Shown here piece after piece: positions 15,386 to 18,799 of a stretch of DNA of 18,799 nucleotides. Numbering within the stretch: the stretch's first letter is position 1; every line of letters starts with the position of its first letter. Made by a program: the position numbers and the translations under genes. Origin of the DNA: Collinsella sp. (GTDB lineage Bacteria > Actinomycetota > Coriobacteriia > Coriobacteriales > Coriobacteriaceae); contig JAIHTM010000019.1 of the NCBI GenBank assembly GCA_022713905.1, positions 1 to 18,799 on the forward strand, read 5' to 3'. Under the pieces are notes generated by a model that made no database searches, was not told where the DNA came from, and saw nothing but the letters and a program-made list of their open reading frames with translations.

Positions 15386-16927
15386 CTACTGAGCGGTGTT
15401 GAGCGAACGCTTGACGGCATCACGCCAACCAGCGAGGTTGCTCTCACGGCGCTCGGCGGACATGTGAGGATGGAAGACTTTGACGATCTGAGCGTTTTGC
15501 TCCAGCTCCTCCAAATCCTCCCAATAGCCGACAGCAAGGCCCGCCAAGTACGCGGCGCCAATCGCCGTGGTCTCCACCGTCTCGCACTGCAGCACGGGAA
15601 TATCCAGCAGATCAGCCTGGAATTGCATGATGAACTCGTTGCGCGAGGCACCGCCATCGACGGACAGGCGCTCAATCGAAAGTCCCACGTCCTGCTCCAT
15701 GGCGCGTAGCACGTCATAACTCTGGTAGGCCATGGACTCGCAGGCCGCACGCACAATGGTCGCGCGACTCGAGGCGCCGGTCAGGCCGCACACGATACCG
15801 CGAGCATGCGGGTCCCACCAGGGAGCGCCCAGGCCTGCGAAGGCGGGGACGAAGTAGCAGCCCTCGTTGTCGTTAATCGAAGTGGCGAGTTGCGCGGACT
15901 CGCTCACGCTCGAGATGATGCCCATGTTGTTGCGCAGCCAGTTCATGGTTGAGCCGGCGGCAAAGATAGAACCCTCGAGCGCATAGCTGATCTTGCCGTC
16001 CGCGGCGATACCGATCGTGGAGACCAGACCGTTCTTGGATTCGACGATCTCGTCGCCGGTGTTCATGAGCATAAAGCAACCCGTGCCATAGGTGTTTTTG
16101 GTCTGGCCGGGATGGAAGCAGCAGTGGCCGAACAGCGACGCCTGCTGGTCGCCCGCCACGCCCATGATGGGTGGCATGTTGGTCATGATGTCGCTCGCGA
16201 CGCGGCCGTAGTCGCCCGAGCTCCAACGAACCTCGGGCATCATGGAACGCGGGACGTCGAAAAGCGCCAGCAGATCGTCGTCCCAATCGAGCGCATGGAT
16301 ATTAAAGAGGGCGGTGCGGCTGGCATTGGTGTAGTCGGTGGCAAATACCTGACCGCCGGTGAGGTTGTAGATGAGCCAGGTGTCGATGGTGCCGAACATG
16401 AGGTCGCCCGCCGCCGCGCTCTCACGCGCACCATCGACGTTGTCGAGGATCCACTGCACCTTGGAGGCCGAGAAATACGGGTCGAGCGTAAGCCCCGTGC
16501 GGGAGCGCACCAGCTCTTCTGCGCCCTGCTCGACCAGCTCGTCGATCAGAGGTGCGGTGCGACGGCATTGCCACACGATGGCGTTATAGATGGGTTGGCC
16601 GCTTATGCGGTCCCACACCACCGTGGTCTCGCGCTGGTTGGAGATACCGATGGCGGCGATGCGGTCAGAATGGATGCCGCTCTTAAACTGGACCTCCATC
16701 ATCACGCCGATCTGACTGGCAAGCACCTCCGTGGGATCCTGCTCCACCCAGCCGGGGCGCGGGAAGCTGGTTTTGACGCTACGACGCGCCTGGGCGACGA
16801 TGCAGCCGTACTCGTCAACGATAGTCGCGAGTACCGAGGTAGTGCCGCAGTCGAGCGCCATGATGTAGGAACCGCCAAAGCTAAACGAGGCGTCTTCCAT
16901 ACCCAGGCTACCTAGATTCAACGACAT
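15386..16927 (-). CDS. glpK: Glycerol kinase
   Basis: GlpK phosphorylates glycerol to glycerol 3-phosphate with ATP in the cytoplasm. The 513-residue FGGY-family protein has the N-terminal phosphate loop MALDCGTTSV (23-32), the glycerol-site stretches ISNQRETT and WQCRRT, the AGDQQASLFG and KNTYGTG blocks, and the FGGY signature around SVDGGASRNEFIMQFQADLL. About 20 extra residues precede the usual start, but ATG at 16927 has AAAGGTG six bases upstream. The histidine phosphorylated by the PTS in Firmicutes (in the YHFYG motif) is replaced (SGDYG), so PTS activation is not expected. It starts 13 bases after tsaC, and its ribosome site touches the tsaC stop. No glycerol facilitator or dehydrogenase gene is in the window. 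Confidence 0.95.
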   Translation of the reverse strand: MSLNLGSLGMEDASFSFGGSYIMALDCGTTSVLATIVDEYGCIVAQARRSVKTSFPRPGWVEQDPTEVLASQIGVMMEVQFKSGIHSDRIAAIGISNQRETTVVWDRISGQPIYNAIVWQCRRTAPLIDELVEQGAEELVRSRTGLTLDPYFSASKVQWILDNVDGARESAAAGDLMFGTIDTWLIYNLTGGQVFATDYTNASRTALFNIHALDWDDDLLALFDVPRSMMPEVRWSSGDYGRVASDIMTNMPPIMGVAGDQQASLFGHCCFHPGQTKNTYGTGCFMLMNTGDEIVESKNGLVSTIGIAADGKISYALEGSIFAAGSTMNWLRNNMGIISSVSESAQLATSINDNEGCYFVPAFAGLGAPWWDPHARGIVCGLTGASSRATIVRAACESMAYQSYDVLRAMEQDVGLSIERLSVDGGASRNEFIMQFQADLLDIPVLQCETVETTAIGAAYLAGLAVGYWEDLEELEQNAQIVKVFHPHMSAERRESNLAGWRDAVKRSLNTAQ

Positions 16928-16940
16928 CGCTTACACCTTT

Positions 16941-17684
16941 CTATTGCATCGGGTCGGACAGGACCCGCTCGATCTCTGATGCGGGAAGCGCGCCTTGGCG
17001 CAGGATCTGGAGCTCGCCGTGCTGAAACGACACGATGGTTGAGGCGTCGCGACACGGGGTCTCACCGGCGTCGACGGCCACATCGACCCCCTCCAGGATG
17101 CGCTCCTCCACCGTGACAAAACTTGCCGGCGCGGGCGCGCCATGCGTGTTGGCGCTGGTGCAGGCAAGAGGGCTGCCGCAGGCGCGGATGAGCGCCTGCA
17201 CCACGGGCGAGGCCGAAGCGCGAAGTGCCACCGTGTCGTCGGCGGCGCGCATAAAGGTCGGCACGCAGGGGGCCGCCTTAACCACGATAGTCAGGGCGCC
17301 CGGCCAGCATCGTCGGGCGAGCACGCGGGCCTCGTTAGGGATATCCACGCCATAGCGGTCGAGTGCCTCGGCATCATCGACCAGCCAGGCAACCGTTTGG
17401 GTGAGCTCGCGCTGCTTGAGGGTAAAGATGCGACGATAGCCGGTACCGAGTGCGGGGACCGCGGCGCCGTTGACGGTGGCCTGCGGATCGCGCGGCCACG
17501 GCAGAGGTTCACTTGTATCTTGTGGAACGGCATCCGAGAAGGCGTTGACCGCCACGGCGACACCGTAGACCGTCTCGGTTGGAATAAGCGCCAGGCCGCC
17601 GCGACCGAGTAGCTCGGCCGTGCGCTCGACTGCAAGCCGATGCGGCTCGCGCGCTCCCTCGTATACCCGATAGACCGTCTGCAT
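16941..17684 (-). CDS. tsaC: Threonylcarbamoyl-AMP synthase (TsaC/Sua5/YrdC)
   Basis: TsaC makes threonylcarbamoyl-AMP from threonine, bicarbonate and ATP, the precursor of the t6A modification of ANN-decoding tRNAs. The 247-residue protein has the YrdC fold: PTETVYG (35-41), KQR as the KxR motif (90-92), CWPGALTIVV and TSAN as the SxN motif (176-179). About 35 residues (48-83) between the first two motifs are longer than usual and rich in Pro and Asp, an apparent insertion. No Sua5 C-terminal domain is present. The start ATG at 17684 has AAGGGG 11 bases upstream. prmC is the usual upstream neighbour in actinobacteria; here a toxin-antitoxin pair intervenes. glpK follows in the same transcript. 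Confidence 0.9.
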   Translation of the reverse strand: MQTVYRVYEGAREPHRLAVERTAELLGRGGLALIPTETVYGVAVAVNAFSDAVPQDTSEPLPWPRDPQATVNGAAVPALGTGYRRIFTLKQRELTQTVAWLVDDAEALDRYGVDIPNEARVLARRCWPGALTIVVKAAPCVPTFMRAADDTVALRASASPVVQALIRACGSPLACTSANTHGAPAPASFVTVEERILEGVDVAVDAGETPCRDASTIVSFQHGELQILRQGALPASEIERVLSDPMQ

Positions 17685-17832
17685 GTGTATGCCAGCCCCT
17701 TACGCTCTGGTGCAAGTTTGTTTACTGTGGGGCATTCTCGCACGAAACGTTCAACCTATTTGCCCAGAGCGCATGTTGGTTTGGTGAGCGGCTCTAGTAG
17801 TCGGTGAAAGTGAGGGGGTTAATTGAAGATTT

Positions 17833-18135
17833 TTAGCGCGCAAGCGTAACGGTACGATCGGGAAACTCGATGCTTGCAACCAGTTTTCCGCCGAGGCTCT
17901 CTGCGTACCTGCTCAGCGTGTCAAGCCTCATCGAACCCAATTCCCCACGCTCGAGCTCGGATACGCGTTTTTGAGAAACGCCCATCGATTGGGCGACCGA
18001 CACCTGTGTTAGATCTTTTAGCCTGCGAATCTGAGCAAGCTTATAGGCTTCGATACGATCGCGAGTCCTCTCCTGCTCGGCGGTAATGGAGTCGCGTGTT
18101 ATCCCGCGAGATTCCATATACTCATGCAATTCCAT
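17833..18135 (-). CDS. HigA-like XRE-family antitoxin
   Basis: This is a 100-residue DNA-binding protein with an N-terminal helical stretch and a clear XRE helix-turn-helix (LTQVSVAQSMGVSQKRVSELERG, about 42-64), followed by a short C-terminal segment LGGKLVASIEFPDRTVTLA. That layout is typical of HigA-type antitoxins that bind and neutralise a RelE-fold toxin and repress their own operon. The gene overlaps the toxin gene by 14 bases, in toxin-first order as in higBA. ATG at 18135 has GGAGG ten bases upstream; an ATG at 18117 is a weaker alternative. The 148-base gap to tsaC has no clear terminator, so some read-through into tsaC is possible. Confidence 0.87.
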   Translation of the reverse strand: MELHEYMESRGITRDSITAEQERTRDRIEAYKLAQIRRLKDLTQVSVAQSMGVSQKRVSELERGELGSMRLDTLSRYAESLGGKLVASIEFPDRTVTLAR

Positions 18136-18517
18136 CTCGATCGAGCCTCCTTACGTGGCGACGGTATATTTGCTCGGCCTTTGGAATGTTGATCGCATAC
18201 CAGCCGTTCCATTTTGCCCTTGACGATCCCGCTCGCGACTTATCACCCGCCAATAGCAATACCGCCTGGCGCTTGGGGTCAAAGGCGAAGAGGATGCGGA
18301 TCACCTGCCCACCACATGAAGTCACTCTCAGCTCCTTTAAATGATGAAGCTTCGAGCCCTTGACACGGTCAACCAGTGGACGACCAAGGCTGGGACCTTC
18401 CTTCTCGAGCACCAAAAGGTCTGCATAAATCTGCTTCAGCGTAGCTTCATCCTGCTCATCAAGCCAAGGTTCAATGTAATCAAGCACGATACGGTACCGA
18501 TGCAGCTGATTTGACAT
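18122..18517 (-). CDS. HigB-like RelE/ParE-superfamily toxin
   Basis: This 131-residue protein belongs to the phage Gp49-like/HigB group of RelE-fold toxins, which usually cut mRNA on the ribosome. Family landmarks are EGPSLGRPLVDRVKGSKLHHLKELR (55-79) and IRILFAFDPKRQAVLLLAGDKS (88-109), followed by WYAINIPKAEQIYRRHVRRL. The stretch SRAGSSRAKWNGWY after GDK is longer than the common GQWNRWY type. ATG at 18517 has GGAG six bases upstream. It is the first gene of a two-gene operon with its own promoter and a palindrome over the -10. No frameshift or missing motif is seen, so it is probably intact. The target RNA cannot be inferred. Confidence 0.87.
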   Translation of the reverse strand: MSNQLHRYRIVLDYIEPWLDEQDEATLKQIYADLLVLEKEGPSLGRPLVDRVKGSKLHHLKELRVTSCGGQVIRILFAFDPKRQAVLLLAGDKSRAGSSRAKWNGWYAINIPKAEQIYRRHVRRLDRDGIA

Positions 18518-18526
18518 ACCTTTCTC

Positions 18527-18541
18527 CTTCTATAGTAGAAG
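18527..18541. promoter_or_regulatory. Palindromic operator over the higBA -10 element
   Basis: CTTCTA-TAG-TAGAAG is a perfect 6-bp inverted repeat with a 3-base centre. It covers the -10 element of the higBA promoter and lies 10 bases before the toxin start codon. XRE antitoxins typically bind such repeats to repress their own operon. Confidence 0.6.
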
Positions 18542-18559
18542 TTTTACGGTATATTGCAA
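18532..18559 (-). promoter_or_regulatory. Candidate higBA promoter
   Basis: TTGCAA (-35, 18559-18554) and TACTAT (-10, 18537-18532) are separated by 16 bases in the 75-base gap between the prmC stop and the toxin start. The transcript would begin only a few bases before the GGAG ribosome site, giving a very short leader. Confidence 0.55.
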
Positions 18560-18592
18560 GAGCAAACTTGAGCAAATGTCTATTAGTTCAGC

Positions 18593-18799
18593 TTAAATAC
18601 GCTGCTTGGGCTCGGTGACGATGGCTCGAACGATGCGGGGGCGATCGGTGAGGTCGTGGACGATGCGCACGTCCGACAGACCCGCTTGACGACAGAGCTC
18701 GGCCGCAGCGTCGAGCGCGCCCTCGTAGAGCTCGCAGGCAAACAGGCCGCCGGCGCGCAGCATGTAGGGCGCCGCGTTGAGCAGACGGCGGAAGATATC
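18593..18799 (-). CDS. prmC: PrmC release-factor glutamine methyltransferase, C-terminal part
   Basis: Only the last 68 residues are inside the window; the gene continues past the right edge. The translation runs from DIFRRLLNAAPYMLRAGGLF to VTEPKQRI and a TAA stop. It contains the C-terminal pattern of HemK/PrmC methyltransferases: a hydrophobic strand after LRAGG, then a charged helix and VRIVHDLTDRPRIVRAIV, close to the family's DLAGRDRVV ending. PrmC methylates the GGQ glutamine of release factors 1 and 2. The position upstream of tsaC supports the call, as prfA-prmC-sua5 is a common order in actinobacteria. The catalytic NPPY motif is not in view, so the call rests on the C-terminus and context. 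Confidence 0.72.
   Translation of the reverse strand, partial: DIFRRLLNAAPYMLRAGGLFACELYEGALDAAAELCRQAGLSDVRIVHDLTDRPRIVRAIVTEPKQRI

Overview
The window reads as a chromosomal segment of a high-GC anaerobic actinobacterium, most likely Coriobacteriia and probably Collinsella-like. That placement is an inference from GC-rich third codon positions, the style of the proteins and the gene order; no 16S or other marker is present. Almost everything is housekeeping. No IS element, CRISPR array, rRNA or tRNA was recognised.

Layout. Positions 1-323 hold no convincing gene but are rich in hairpins. Then, on the minus strand, come a phosphohexomutase (324-1724), an intrinsic terminator (1847-1876), a homocysteine S-methyltransferase (1882-2775) and a DtxR/MntR-type metal-dependent repressor (2786-3208). 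The repressor is transcribed away from peptidase T (pepT, 3329-4576, plus strand). An 18-bp palindrome (3263-3280) lies between the two divergent promoters and is the best operator candidate in the window. After pepT come a terminator and two further hairpins.

All remaining genes are on the minus strand. Read in the direction of transcription they are: prmC (3' end only, 18593-18799), a higB-higA toxin-antitoxin pair, tsaC/sua5, glpK, upp, a small AtpI-like membrane protein, the complete F-type ATP synthase operon atpB-E-F-H-A-G-D-C, an intrinsic terminator, murA and an LCP (LytR-CpsA-Psr) cell-wall ligase. The ATP synthase genes are tightly packed, with TAATG overlaps at atpH/atpA and atpG/atpD. 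The one exception is a 124-nt structured gap before atpE.

How the genes work together. PrmC modifies release factors and TsaC makes the t6A precursor, so both support translation. GlpK feeds glycerol into metabolism and Upp salvages uracil. The ATP synthase couples ion flux to ATP; its c subunit lacks the usual sodium ligands, which suggests protons. MurA and the LCP protein act at the first committed and last steps of wall building.

The points most worth a second look are: the shared palindrome at the dtxR-like/pepT divergent promoters; the HigBA module with its own palindromic promoter wedged between prmC and tsaC; the atp terminator placed directly against the murA ribosome binding site; six exact TATATA sites confined to the first 2.8 kb; an ATP synthase b subunit with a signal-peptide-like N-terminus; and the hairpin-rich gene-free left end. 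I did not find a clearly new multi-gene system.
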